A stretch of 64,000 bases of DNA from Glycomyces algeriensis. GTDB lineage: Bacteria; Actinomycetota; Actinomycetes; Mycobacteriales; Micromonosporaceae. Shown here piece by piece: positions 23,252 to 31,757 of this stretch; the first letter of the stretch is position 1; each line of letters starts with the position of its first letter. Location: NCBI RefSeq assembly GCF_027622855.1, contig NZ_JAPZVR010000003.1, positions 103,092-167,091 of the forward strand, given 5' to 3'. Below the pieces are notes generated by a model that saw nothing but the letters and a program-made list of their open reading frames with translations, was not told where the DNA came from and made no database searches. The position numbers were made by a program, and so were the translations under genes.

Positions 23252-24327
23252 GCATCATCGGCCTCGGAGCCATCTCCGGCCAGTACCTCAACACCTTCGC
23301 GGCCTGCCCGGGCATCCGCATCGCGGCCGTCGCGGACCTCAACGCCGCGCGCGCCGCCGAGGTCGCCGAGGCGACCGGGGCCGCCGCGCTCAGCGTCGAC
23401 GAGCTCGTCGCGCACCCCGAAGTGGACACCGTCCTCAACCTCACGATCCCCGCCGCCCACGCGGACATCGCCCTCAAGGCCATCGCCGCCGGGAAGCACG
23501 TGTACGGCGAGAAGCCGCTCGCCGCCGCGTTCGCGGACGCCCAGCGCGTGGTCGCGGCCGGCGAGGCCGCGGGCGTGCGGGTCGGCTGCGCGCCGGACAC
23601 GGTGCTCGGCACCGGCGTCCAGACCGCGCGGGACGCGATCGACAAGGGCGAGATCGGGGTCCCGACGTTCGCGACCGCCACGATGATCGCGCGCGGCCAC
23701 GAGGTCTGGCACCCGAACCCGGACTTCTACTACACCGAGGGCGGCGGGCCGCTGCTCGACATGGGGCCGTACTACGTGACCTCGCTCGTGCACCTGCTCG
23801 GCCCGGTCGTCTCGGTCACCGGCGCCTCCAGCCGCTCGCGCGACCAGCGCGTGATCGGCTCCGGTGCCCGTGCGGGCGAACAGGTCCCGGTCTCGATCGA
23901 CACCCACGTCACCGGCATCCTGCACCACGCCGGCGGCGCGCTGAGCACCCTCGTGATGAGCTTCGACGGGTACGCCACCTCGGCTCCGAACATCGAGGTC
24001 CACGGCACGGAGGGCACTGTCACCGTGCCCGACCCGAACCACTTCTCGGGCGACGTGACGCTGGACCGCCACGACCGCGAGCGCGGCGTCATCGCGCCCA
24101 GCGCCGGATTCGCCGAGTCGGGCCGGGGCGTCGGCCTCATCGACATGGCCCGCGCGCAGGCGGACCGGGCCCCGCGGGCCGACGGGGCGATGGCGCTCCA
24201 CGTGCTCGAGGTGATGACCGGGCTGCTGCGCTCGGCGGAGACCGGTGCGCGCCTTGACATGCAGACCACGGTCGAGCGCCCGGCGCTGGTGCCGTTCACG
24301 GCTCACGCGGACTGGACCGTCGCATAA
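23230..24327 (+). CDS. Gfo/Idh/MocA-family oxidoreductase
   Basis: A 365-residue NAD(P)-dependent sugar or inositol dehydrogenase. The Rossmann motif GIIGLGAISGQY (about residues 8-19) is followed by AVADLNAARA. The family motif GEKPLA (about residues 91-96, catalytic Lys) and the C-terminal domain with GGGPLLDMGPYYVTSLVHLLGPV are intact. ThuA-linked members oxidise glycosides or myo-inositol-like substrates; the exact substrate is unknown. The start is GTG at 23230, preceded by GAAAGGGG, and overlaps the ThuA gene by 22 bp, indicating coupled translation. Confidence 0.9.
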   Translation: MGDPHGVGIIGLGAISGQYLNTFAACPGIRIAAVADLNAARAAEVAEATGAAALSVDELVAHPEVDTVLNLTIPAAHADIALKAIAAGKHVYGEKPLAAAFADAQRVVAAGEAAGVRVGCAPDTVLGTGVQTARDAIDKGEIGVPTFATATMIARGHEVWHPNPDFYYTEGGGPLLDMGPYYVTSLVHLLGPVVSVTGASSRSRDQRVIGSGARAGEQVPVSIDTHVTGILHHAGGALSTLVMSFDGYATSAPNIEVHGTEGTVTVPDPNHFSGDVTLDRHDRERGVIAPSAGFAESGRGVGLIDMARAQADRAPRADGAMALHVLEVMTGLLRSAETGARLDMQTTVERPALVPFTAHADWTVA

Positions 24328-24431
24328 GATATTCAAATTGATCAATCCGACAATCTTCACATTACCGCGGAGTAACGGTAGTCTCCCTACTACGATCCGT
24401 CGACAGCGATGTTTCCGAACAGGAGACTGCC

Positions 24432-25997
24432 ATGTCCACTCCCCGGAACAGGATCACCGCTGCGCTGGCCGCAGCGGTGATCACTGCCCTCTCACTCTCC
24501 ACAATGGCCTCATCGGCCCAGGCGGCGGCGCGGCCCGATCCCGTGCCCCTCCCCGACCACCTCGAAGCCCTCCGCGCCGCCGAAGCGACCGAACTGTACG
24601 GCAGCCCCGGCATCCGCCCCCTCGAAGAACGCCGCACCTCCCTGGTCTCCATGGGCGACAGCGAGATCTCCGGCGAAGGGGTCGGCAACTACGAGCCCGG
24701 CACCCACACCGACGGGAACTGGTGCGACCGCTCGCTCGACCAGGCCCTGTTCCGCACCGGCATCGAGAGCGACGAGCAGTACAACCTCGCCTGCTCCGGC
24801 GCGGCCTCCCCGCACCTCGTCCAGAGCACCGGCCAGCAGCAGTGGAACGAGCTCAACCAGGGCGACCAGCTCGCGATCAAGGCCCGCAACACGAAGGTCG
24901 AACTCGTGTGGATCGTGGTGGGCGCCAACGACACCGGCGGCATCGAGTTCGGCCCCGTCGCCACCGAGTGCGCGACCAACCGCATCCTGTTCCTCGGACC
25001 CTGCTGGGACAGCCACACCGACGACTGGGCGGCCCGCGTCGAGGTGAGCCAGGACGGCGTCGAGGACGCGATCGACGGCGTCCGCCGGACCATGGGCGAC
25101 GCCGGGTACCTCGCGACCGACTACGACCTCGTCGTCATGTCCTACCCCAGCCCCGGCGGGCCCGATGTGGAGGACAACCCGGACTTCCCCGGCTGGTACG
25201 CCGGCGGCTGCCTCCTCTACCTCGCCGACGCGGCCTTCGCCCGCAACAAGGCCGTGCCCCTGTTCGAGCGGGGCATTCGCGAAGCGGCTCTTGGCAAGGG
25301 CGCCCGCTACCTCGACGCGCAGCGGCTTTTCGACGGGCACGGCGTGTGCGAGGAGGAGCCCTGGGCGCGCGGCGTCTACGTCGAGGTGGGCGAGCTGCCC
25401 TCCGAGCACGCGTTCCGGCAGTCCCTGCACCCCAACTACCTCGGCCACGGGGCGTTCGCGCAGTGCATCACCGATTTCCACGCGCATCCCGAATGGGCCA
25501 CCGCCACCTGCGTCGACCCGGCGAGCACCGACAGCGCCGTCCTCTACGAAGGGCTGCTCGAGTTCCAGGACCTCAAGGCGGGCGGCCTGTGCGCCGACGC
25601 GAAGGGCTACGACTCCCGCAACGGCACCGACCTGATCGCCTGGAACTGCAACGGCGCCCGCAACCAGGGCTTCTGGTTCGACGAGGCGCGCGGATCGCTC
25701 CATGTCGAGCTGAGCCACGACCGCTGCGTGGACGTCGAGGGCGGCCGCATGCGGGCCGGGACCCCGCTCGTCCTGTGGGACTGCCACGGCGGCCTCAACC
25801 AGGAGTTCACCGTCACGGGCACCGGCCTCCACCCGGTCGGCCACTCGGACCTGTGCCTGGGCTTCAACGGGACCGGCACCGGGGCGGCGCTGGTGCTCAT
25901 CCAATGCGGCGCAAGCGCACTCGCGTTCGCCGACCGCGACTACACCGATCCGGCCGGGTACGGCCACGACGACTGGATCGGCTCGAGCGTCTACTAG
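24432..25997 (+). CDS. Secreted SGNH hydrolase with C-terminal ricin-type lectin domain
   Basis: A 521-residue secreted esterase or lipase. A signal peptide (about 1-32, cleavage after SSAQAA) precedes an SGNH domain. Block I is LVSMGDSEISGEGVGNY (Ser), the GANDTGG motif is block III, and HPNYLGHGAF is block V (His). Multiple Cys residues suggest disulfides, as in Streptomyces extracellular lipases. The C-terminal region (about 375-500) is a beta-trefoil ricin B-like module with QGFWFD and NQEFTV (QxW-like) repeats and Cys-Asp pairs, which would bind sugar polymers. The GDSE variant, with Glu after Ser, matches the actinobacterial SGNH group rather than GDSL. It is followed by a strong terminator. 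Substrate unknown. Confidence 0.87.
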   Translation: MSTPRNRITAALAAAVITALSLSTMASSAQAAARPDPVPLPDHLEALRAAEATELYGSPGIRPLEERRTSLVSMGDSEISGEGVGNYEPGTHTDGNWCDRSLDQALFRTGIESDEQYNLACSGAASPHLVQSTGQQQWNELNQGDQLAIKARNTKVELVWIVVGANDTGGIEFGPVATECATNRILFLGPCWDSHTDDWAARVEVSQDGVEDAIDGVRRTMGDAGYLATDYDLVVMSYPSPGGPDVEDNPDFPGWYAGGCLLYLADAAFARNKAVPLFERGIREAALGKGARYLDAQRLFDGHGVCEEEPWARGVYVEVGELPSEHAFRQSLHPNYLGHGAFAQCITDFHAHPEWATATCVDPASTDSAVLYEGLLEFQDLKAGGLCADAKGYDSRNGTDLIAWNCNGARNQGFWFDEARGSLHVELSHDRCVDVEGGRMRAGTPLVLWDCHGGLNQEFTVTGTGLHPVGHSDLCLGFNGTGTGAALVLIQCGASALAFADRDYTDPAGYGHDDWIGSSVY

Positions 25998-26010
25998 CGG
26001 AAACTGGTTC

Positions 26011-26043
26011 GGGCACCGCCGGGCAGTGCGCCCGGCGGTGCCC
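26011..26043 (+). terminator. Terminator of the SGNH-ricin gene
   Basis: A perfect 14-bp stem (GGGCACCGCCGGGC and complement) with a 5-base AGTGC loop, 14 bp past the stop codon. Confidence 0.85.
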
Positions 26044-26143
26044 ACTCGCGCGAGTGCGCATCGGTGATCGGGAACGCCTTCGCCCCTCCGCGCGGGCGCG
26101 TAGGCTCTGTCCTTGGGACGCATGAGGAAGGACGGGAGCTGCA

Positions 26144-27574
26144 ATGGCATCTGCGGAACGCGAAGTCGACCTGGTCGTGATCGGGGCCGGACCGGTGGGC
26201 GAGAACGTCGCCGACCGGGCGGTCAAGGGCGGCCTGGAGACCGTGATCGTCGAAAGCGAACTCGTGGGCGGCGAATGCTCCTACTGGGCGTGCATGCCGT
26301 CCAAGGCGCTGCTGCGCCCGGTGCAGGTGCTCAGCGCAGCCCGCGCGCTTCCCGGCGCGGCCGAGGCCGTGACCGGCGGCCTCGACGTCGCCGCGGTGCT
26401 CCGCCGGCGCGACTCCTTCACCAGCGACTGGTCGGACGACGGCCAGGTCGAATGGCTCGAGAGCGCGGGCATCGACCTGCTGCGCGGGCGCGGCCGACTC
26501 AGCGGCGAACGCGAGGTCACCGTGACCGCCGAGGACGGCACCACCACCGTGCTCCGGGCCCGCCACGCGGTCGCCGTGGCGACCGGCTCGGTCCCGAGCC
26601 TGCCGGAGATTCCCGGTCTGCGCGAAGCGAACCCGTGGTCGAGCCGCGAGGCCACGAGCGCGAAGTCCGTGCCCGAGAGCCTCGCGATCATCGGCGGCGG
26701 GGTGGTCGCGATGGAGATGGCGACCGCGTACGCGGCGCTCGGCGCCGACGTCAAGGTCATCGTCAGAGGCGGCGTGCTCGGCAGCGTCGAGGCCTTCGCG
26801 GGCGAGCGGGTGACCGACGCGCTGCGGTCGCAGGGCGTCGAGATCCTCACGGACACCGAGACTCTGCGCGTCGAACGCACCGCTGACGGTGTGCGGATCG
26901 AGACGAGCGGCGGCACCGTCACGGCCGCCGAACTGCTCGTCGCGACCGGGCGCAGGCCCGCCACGGCGGACCTCGGGCTCGAGCGGATCGGCCTCGACCC
27001 CGGCAAGCCGCTCGACACCGACGACACGCTGCGCGTCGACGGCTTCGACTGGCTGTACGCGGTGGGCGACGTGAACGGCCGGGTCCTCCTGACCCACCAG
27101 GGCAAGTACCAGGCGCGCGCGGCAGGCGACGTGATCGCGGCCCGCGCGAAGGGCCGCCCGGTCGACGACGCGCCTTGGGGCGCGCACGCGGCGACCGCCG
27201 ACCATCACGCGGTCCCGCAGGTCGTGTTCACCGAACCCGAGATCGCCGCCGTCGGCCCGACCGCCGAAGAGGCTCGCGCCCAAGGCAAGTCGATCCGGGT
27301 CGTGGACTACGACCTCGGCGGGGTCGCCGGGGCGAGCCTCTCCCGCGACGGGTACCAGGGCGCCGCGCGGATGATCGTCGACGAGGATCGCGGGGTCATG
27401 ATCGGGGCGACCTTCGTGGGCCCCGACGTGGCCGAGCTCGTGCACGCGGCGACCACGGCGGTCGTCGGCGAGGTGCCCGTCGACCGGCTCTGGCACGCCG
27501 TGCCGTCCTACCCCACGGTCAGCGAGATCTGGCTGCGGCTGCTCGAGGCGTACGGCAGGCCGGCCTCGGCCTAG
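26144..27574 (+). CDS. FAD-dependent pyridine nucleotide-disulfide oxidoreductase
   Basis: A 476-residue cytosolic flavoprotein. The FAD-binding GAGPVGENVADRA motif is at residues 14-26. The redox-active disulfide is in GGECSYWACMPSK (CxxxxC, about residues 44-56). NAD(P) binds at IIGGGVVAMEMA (about 184-195), and the second FAD motif is YAVGDVNG (about 306-313). The dimerisation domain has VVFTEPEIAAVG. The C-terminal HAVPSYPTVSEI holds the His-Glu-like base pair. The CSYWAC active site is characteristic of an actinobacterial branch annotated as dihydrolipoyl dehydrogenase or mercuric-reductase-like, but lipoamide as substrate is unproven because no ketoacid dehydrogenase genes are nearby. 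Confidence 0.88.
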   Translation: MASAEREVDLVVIGAGPVGENVADRAVKGGLETVIVESELVGGECSYWACMPSKALLRPVQVLSAARALPGAAEAVTGGLDVAAVLRRRDSFTSDWSDDGQVEWLESAGIDLLRGRGRLSGEREVTVTAEDGTTTVLRARHAVAVATGSVPSLPEIPGLREANPWSSREATSAKSVPESLAIIGGGVVAMEMATAYAALGADVKVIVRGGVLGSVEAFAGERVTDALRSQGVEILTDTETLRVERTADGVRIETSGGTVTAAELLVATGRRPATADLGLERIGLDPGKPLDTDDTLRVDGFDWLYAVGDVNGRVLLTHQGKYQARAAGDVIAARAKGRPVDDAPWGAHAATADHHAVPQVVFTEPEIAAVGPTAEEARAQGKSIRVVDYDLGGVAGASLSRDGYQGAARMIVDEDRGVMIGATFVGPDVAELVHAATTAVVGEVPVDRLWHAVPSYPTVSEIWLRLLEAYGRPASA

Positions 27575-27592
27575 GTGCACCGGCCCGTCGCC

Positions 27593-27801
27593 CACTCGCG
27601 GCGCCCGGCGAACCGGCTCGAAGCAACTGCTCGAACCTCTCCTAGCGCCTGTCCGCTACATCGTGGAGCGGGTCCGCCGGTGCACTCGCGGCGCTGGCTT
27701 CGATCTTCCCGGGGCCTCGGCGGAACGGCTCGACAGAACTGCTCGAACCGCTCGCCTGTCCACTACGACGTTGAGCGAGTCCACCTGCGCACTCGCGGCG
27801 C
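27593..27801. repeat. Degenerate tandem repeat (about 90-107 bp units)
   Basis: The 12-mer CACTCGCGGCGC recurs at 27593, 27683 and 27790. Between copies, other blocks recur in order: GGCTCGA, AACTGCTCGAACC, GCCTGTCC and GAGCG(G/A)GTCC. The repeat lies between the flavoprotein gene and the end of the EamA transporter gene, and its last unit overlaps that gene's 3' end. No protein is supported in the first part. Function unknown. Confidence 0.6.
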
Positions 27802-28797
27802 CGGTTCCGACGTTCCCGGCACCGAAACCGTATCGGAAAGGCGGGCAACGGGTCGCGCGGGCGAGCGGGCCGGGCCGCGAGCTGAGGCCCTGAGGCGGGC
27901 GCGCACCGCGAGGCCCGCGCAGGCGACCACGGCGAGCCCGCCGCTGATCGTGGACCAGCCGACCGGCTCACCGAGGAGCAGCGCGGCCCACCCGATGGTC
28001 ATCACCGGCTGCGTGAGCTGCACCTGGCTCACCTGCGCCATCGGCCCGATCGCGAGGCCGCGGTACCAGGCGAAGAACCCGAGGTACATGCTCACGGCCG
28101 CAAGGTAAACGAACGCGAGCCACTGCACCGGCGTCGCCGTCGGCGGCTCCTGCGCCACCGCGACGCCCGCCGCCGCGATCATCACCGGGGCGGCGAGCAC
28201 GAGCGCCCACGACACGGTCTGCCACGAGCCGAGCTCGCGCGCGAGCAGGCCGCCCTCGGCGTACCCGACCGCCGCGGCCAGCACCGCACCGAAAAAGAGC
28301 AGGTCCGCCGCGTCCAGCGACCCGAACCCGCCGCCCTGCAAGGCCGCGAAGCACACCGCGGCGACCGCGCCGAGGCCCGCGAACGCCCAGAACGAGACCG
28401 CCGGCCGCTCCTTTACCCGCAGCACGGCCATGATCGCCGTCGCCGCGGGCAGCAGCGCGATCACGACCGCACCGTGCCCGGCCGACGATGTGGTGAGCGC
28501 GTAGGAGGTGAGCAGCGGGAAGCCGACCACCACACCGCCCGCGACGAGCGCGAGCCGACCCCATTGAGCCGCAGTGGGAAGGCGCTGGCCGGTCGCGGCC
28601 AGCGCGACCGCGGCCAGCGCCGCGGCGATGACGGCGCGGCCGGACCCGATGAACAGCGGCGAGAGGCCCTCGACCGCGATGCGGGTGAACGGGAGGGTGA
28701 AGGAGAACGCGAGGACGCCGAGGAGGCCCCACCACAGGCCCGCGCGCTGCGATAGCACGGGCCGCAAGTTTACGATAGTGCTACTCTCTCGTTTCAT
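27763..28797 (-). CDS. EamA/DMT-family small-molecule exporter
   Basis: A 344-residue inner-membrane transporter with ten predicted helices in two EamA repeats (about 20-150 and 165-300). Typical motifs are FTRIAVEGLSPLFIGSGRA in repeat 1 and VQLTQPVMTIGWAALLLGEPVG in repeat 2. Family members export amino acids, vitamins or toxic metabolites. The C-terminal 45 residues, after AVRARLRASARG, are low-complexity and run into the tandem repeat, so the native stop may have been displaced. The ATG at 28797 overlaps the ATG of the divergent MocR gene in the same CATG; a GTG at 28758 is an alternative start. MocR regulators commonly control adjacent divergent transporters. Confidence 0.82.
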   Translation of the reverse strand: MKRESSTIVNLRPVLSQRAGLWWGLLGVLAFSFTLPFTRIAVEGLSPLFIGSGRAVIAAALAAVALAATGQRLPTAAQWGRLALVAGGVVVGFPLLTSYALTTSSAGHGAVVIALLPAATAIMAVLRVKERPAVSFWAFAGLGAVAAVCFAALQGGGFGSLDAADLLFFGAVLAAAVGYAEGGLLARELGSWQTVSWALVLAAPVMIAAAGVAVAQEPPTATPVQWLAFVYLAAVSMYLGFFAWYRGLAIGPMAQVSQVQLTQPVMTIGWAALLLGEPVGWSTISGGLAVVACAGLAVRARLRASARGPARSPARPVARLSDTVSVPGTSEPAPRVRRWTRSTS

Positions 28798-28813
28798 GTC
28801 GAATGGTAGCACT
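28752..28813. promoter_or_regulatory. Repeated TAGCAC half-sites in the EamA/MocR control region
   Basis: ATAGCAC (28752-28758), AGTGCTAC (28777-28784) and GTAGCACT (28806-28813). The last two form a perfect 8-bp inverted repeat with 21 bp between arms, and the first is in direct orientation with the third. MocR/GabR regulators bind repeated half-sites in divergent promoters. The sites flank and overlap both start codons. Confidence 0.6.
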
Positions 28814-30205
28814 CAGCGGATCGTCGAAGGCCTGCGCGCGTGGATCGCGACCGCGCCGCCCGGTGCGAAGGTCCCCTCGAGCCGGGAGCTCATGGCGCAG
28901 TACGGGGCGAGCCCGGTGACCGTGCAGAAGGCGATGCACGCGCTCAATGCCCTTGGGCTGGTGGAGACCCGGCCCGGCGTGGGCACGTTCGTGCGGGCGG
29001 TGCGCGCGCCCCGGGCAGTGGACTTCGGTTGGCAGACGGCCGCTTTGGGCTCGCCGCAGGCGCGGCTGCCGGCGGTGTCGTCGACGCAGCGGTCGGCGGC
29101 GCCGGACGCAATCAGCCTCCATTCCGGTTACCCGGACCGGGACCTGCTGCCGGGGCGGATGGTGCGGGCGGCGCTGGCGCGGGCGGCGAAGTCCGAGGCG
29201 GCGCTGACGCGCTCGCCGGTGCGCGGGACGCCGGAGCTGCAGGCGTGGTTCGCGGCGGAGCTGGGAGAGACCGCTCCGGCGGGGGCCGCGGCGCCGACGG
29301 CTCGTGACGTGATGATCGTGTCGGGCAGCCAGAGCGGGCTCGGTTCGGTGTTCCGCGCGGTGGTGGGCCGGGGGCGGCCGCTGCTCATCGAGTCCCCCAC
29401 GTACTGGGGCGCGATCCTCGGCGCGGAGCAGGCCGGGCTGGAGCTGGTGCCCGTGCCGAGCGGGCCCGAGGGCCCGGACCCGGAGGAGTTGGACCGGGCG
29501 TTCCGCCAGACGGGGGCGCGGGCGTTCTACGCGCAGCCGACGTTCGCGAACCCGACCGGGGTGCAGTGGACGCCGAGCCGCGGGCGCGAGCTCCTGGAGG
29601 TCGTGCGCGGGCACGGGGCGTTCCTCATCGAGGACGACTGGGCGCACGACCTGGCGATCGACGCGGACCCGGCACCCCTTGCGGCCCTTGACGACAGCGG
29701 GCACGTGATCTACCTGCGCTCGTTGACGAAGAGCGCGTCCCCGGCGCTGCGCGTGGCGGCCGTGGTGGCGCGCGGCCCGGTGCGGGACCGGATCGCGGCC
29801 GACCAGGGCTCGGAGGCGATGTACGTGAGCGGGGTGCTGCAGGCGGCGGCGCTCGACGTGGTGACGCAACCGGGCTGGCGGAACCATCTGCGCGCCTTCA
29901 GGAACCAGGTGCGGCTGCGGCGGGATCTCCTGGTCGACGCGTTGCGCGAGCACGCGCCGGGAGCGGCGCTCGAACGCGTTCCGGCGGGCGGGCTCAACCT
30001 CTGGCTGCGGCTGCCCGAGGGGACCGATGTCGAACGGCTGGTTCGCGACTGCGAGTCGCGCGGGCTGCTCATCGCGCCCGGCACGGAGTGGTTCCCGGCC
30101 GAGCCGGCGGGCCCGTACGTGCGGGTGAACTTCGCCGGCCCCGCCCCGGACCGGTTCCCCGAGGCGGCGCGGCTGCTGCAGGCGGCCTTGGAGGAGCAGG
30201 ACTGA
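28796..30205 (+). CDS. MocR-family regulator (GntR helix-turn-helix plus aminotransferase-like domain)
   Basis: A 469-residue regulator. The N-terminal GntR-type winged helix (about 5-70) contains GAKVPSSRELMAQYGASPVTVQKAMHALNALGLV. A linker leads to a fold-type I PLP domain (about 105-465), with SGSQSGLGSVFRA, AFYAQPTFANPTGVQWT, IEDDWAHDL and the lysine motif YLRSLTKSASPALRVAAVVA, whose Lys would hold PLP as an internal aldimine. MocR proteins sense PLP or amino compounds and activate transporter or catabolic genes. It diverges from the EamA exporter and probably controls it through TAGCAC-type sites. The ATG at 28796 fits the start of the HTH domain; there is no clear ribosome site, suggesting a very short leader. 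Confidence 0.9.
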   Translation: MSNGSTQRIVEGLRAWIATAPPGAKVPSSRELMAQYGASPVTVQKAMHALNALGLVETRPGVGTFVRAVRAPRAVDFGWQTAALGSPQARLPAVSSTQRSAAPDAISLHSGYPDRDLLPGRMVRAALARAAKSEAALTRSPVRGTPELQAWFAAELGETAPAGAAAPTARDVMIVSGSQSGLGSVFRAVVGRGRPLLIESPTYWGAILGAEQAGLELVPVPSGPEGPDPEELDRAFRQTGARAFYAQPTFANPTGVQWTPSRGRELLEVVRGHGAFLIEDDWAHDLAIDADPAPLAALDDSGHVIYLRSLTKSASPALRVAAVVARGPVRDRIAADQGSEAMYVSGVLQAAALDVVTQPGWRNHLRAFRNQVRLRRDLLVDALREHAPGAALERVPAGGLNLWLRLPEGTDVERLVRDCESRGLLIAPGTEWFPAEPAGPYVRVNFAGPAPDRFPEAARLLQAALEEQD

Positions 30206-30227
30206 AACCGGGTTGGCGGCGCCACTT

Positions 30228-30265
30228 ATCCTAGGTATATTAGGATTTAACCTAGGAAGGTTAGG
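30228..30265. promoter_or_regulatory. Two tandem operators upstream of the TetR gene
   Basis: CCTAGGTATATTAGG (30230-30244) and CCTAGGAAGGTTAGG (30251-30265) share the arms CCTAGG...TTAGG and start exactly 21 bp apart, two helical turns. The first extends to ATCCTA-N7-TAGGAT. The second overlaps the ribosome site of the TetR gene, so autorepression is likely. Confidence 0.75.
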
Positions 30266-30270
30266 AAACC

Positions 30271-30840
30271 ATGCCGCGAGTAGGACTCACCCGGGACGCC
30301 CTGATCGGCGCCGCCGCGGACGTCGCCGACGAGATCGGATTCGAGCACCTCACACTCGCGGTGCTGGCCAAGCGGTTCGGCGTGCGCGACGCGAGCCTGT
30401 ACACCCATGTGCGCGGGCTCGCCGACCTCATGGAGGGCGTCGCCCTGCTCGCCCACGACGAGTGGGCCGAGGTCCTGGGCGAGGCGGTGGCCGGGCGCTC
30501 CGGGCACGAGGCCCTGACCGCGTTCGCTGACGCGTACCGCACGTTCGCGACCGGGCACCCGGGCCGGTACGCCGCCACCCGCCACCCGATCGCGCCCGAG
30601 CGGCTCGCTGCCTCCACCGGGGTCGCGCGCATCATCGAGGCCTGCTACGCACTCCTGCGCGGCTACGACCTGCCCGAACCGGACGCCACCGACGCGGTCC
30701 GGCTGCTGCGCAGCACCTTCCACGGCTTCAGCGACCTGGAGGCCACGGGCGGCTTCACCGCCGACCGGTCCCTGGACGCCTCGTGGCGGCGTGCGGTCGA
30801 CGCCCTGCACCACACCCTGACCGAGTGGTCGCGGGTCTGA
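30271..30840 (+). CDS. TetR-family transcriptional regulator
   Basis: A 189-residue regulator. The N-terminal helix-turn-helix (about 6-52) reads TRDALIGAAADVADEIGFEHLTLAVLAKRFGVRDASLYTHVRGLADL. The ligand domain carries AFADAYRTFATGHPGRYAATRHP and LRSTFHGFSDLEATGGF, matching the TetR C-terminal WHG-type group. It is co-directional with the alpha/beta hydrolase gene 19 bp downstream and very likely controls it together with itself through the tandem CCTAGG sites. The ligand is unknown, perhaps the hydrolase substrate. Confidence 0.9.
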   Translation: MPRVGLTRDALIGAAADVADEIGFEHLTLAVLAKRFGVRDASLYTHVRGLADLMEGVALLAHDEWAEVLGEAVAGRSGHEALTAFADAYRTFATGHPGRYAATRHPIAPERLAASTGVARIIEACYALLRGYDLPEPDATDAVRLLRSTFHGFSDLEATGGFTADRSLDASWRRAVDALHHTLTEWSRV

Positions 30841-30859
30841 ACCAGACAGGAGCAACCCC

Positions 30860-31753
30860 ATGCAGCAAGGCACCATCGACATCAACGGCACCGCAGTGGA
30901 GTACACCCGCCGCGGCGAAGGACCGCCGCTGCTGCTCGTCCCCGGCGGGTCGGGCCACGGCGGCGTCCTCGAACGGCTCGCGGAAGGGCTCGCCGAGCAC
31001 TACGCGGTCGCCGTCATGAACAGCCGCGTCGCCTCGCGGCAGCGGCCGGGCACCGTCCTCGGCGACCAGCACCCGAAGGTCCACGCCGAGGACGCCGCCG
31101 CCGTGATCGACGCGCTCTTCGACGAAGCGCCGATCGTGGTCGGCTTCAGCTCCGGCGCCGTCACCACGCTCGAACTGCTCGCGCACCACCCCGAGCGGGT
31201 GCGCCTCGCCGTCGTCCACGAACCGCCGCTCGTGGGCCAGCTGCCCGAGGCGGCGCGGCTGCGCGCCGAAATGGCCTCGGTTCGGGAGTCGGCCCGCGCC
31301 GGGGACTTCGCCGCCGCAGGGGCGGCCATGACCGCGATGATGATCGACACGGACGTCAGGTTCGCGGCTCCTGCCTTGCGGCGCTTCGGTTCCTGGCCCG
31401 AGGGGTACGCCGGCACCGCGCCGGAGCCGCCGACGCCGGAACTGCTCGAGCTCTTCGGCCGCCTCGGCGACCTGCAGCCGCTGTTCCTGGAGCACATGCT
31501 GGTCCAGTTCACCGGCTACGAGCCCGACCTGACCGCGCTGGCGGCTCAGTCCGAGCGGCTTGTCCTCGCCGTGGGCGTCGACTCCCGCGCTGACTTGCCG
31601 TTCCAGACCACGGCGGCCCTGGCCTCGCACCTCGGCCTCCCGCTCGCCGAACTGCCCAGCGGGCACCTCGGGTCGGTCGAGCGGCCGACGCAGTTCGCCG
31701 GCGCGCTCCGGGCACTACTCAATGCGACCAGAAATCACGTTCGGTCACAATAG
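30860..31753 (+). CDS. Alpha/beta hydrolase
   Basis: A 297-residue cytosolic alpha/beta-fold hydrolase. The oxyanion region is LLVPGGSGHGG, the nucleophile elbow GFSSGA (Ser about 96), and the late His is in SGHLGSVERP. The middle region (about 130-215) is a helical cap. It may be an esterase, lactonase or C-C hydrolase; sequence alone does not decide. It follows the TetR gene by 19 bp and an ACAGGAGC ribosome site precedes the ATG, so the pair forms a regulator-enzyme operon, possibly for detoxification. Confidence 0.85.
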   Translation: MQQGTIDINGTAVEYTRRGEGPPLLLVPGGSGHGGVLERLAEGLAEHYAVAVMNSRVASRQRPGTVLGDQHPKVHAEDAAAVIDALFDEAPIVVGFSSGAVTTLELLAHHPERVRLAVVHEPPLVGQLPEAARLRAEMASVRESARAGDFAAAGAAMTAMMIDTDVRFAAPALRRFGSWPEGYAGTAPEPPTPELLELFGRLGDLQPLFLEHMLVQFTGYEPDLTALAAQSERLVLAVGVDSRADLPFQTTAALASHLGLPLAELPSGHLGSVERPTQFAGALRALLNATRNHVRSQ

Positions 31754-31757
31754 AACC

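Noticed and set aside
24363-24380. TACCG-N8-CGGTA before the SGNH-ricin gene
   Set aside because: Short arms and no associated regulator; could be chance.
21438-25997. Exopolysaccharide or natural-product gene cluster
   Set aside because: Only one glycosyltransferase is present and the neighbours are catabolic; no polymerase, flippase or biosynthetic core genes.
27593-27801. CRISPR array
   Set aside because: Units are degenerate, only three, with no spacers of constant length, and no cas genes in the window.
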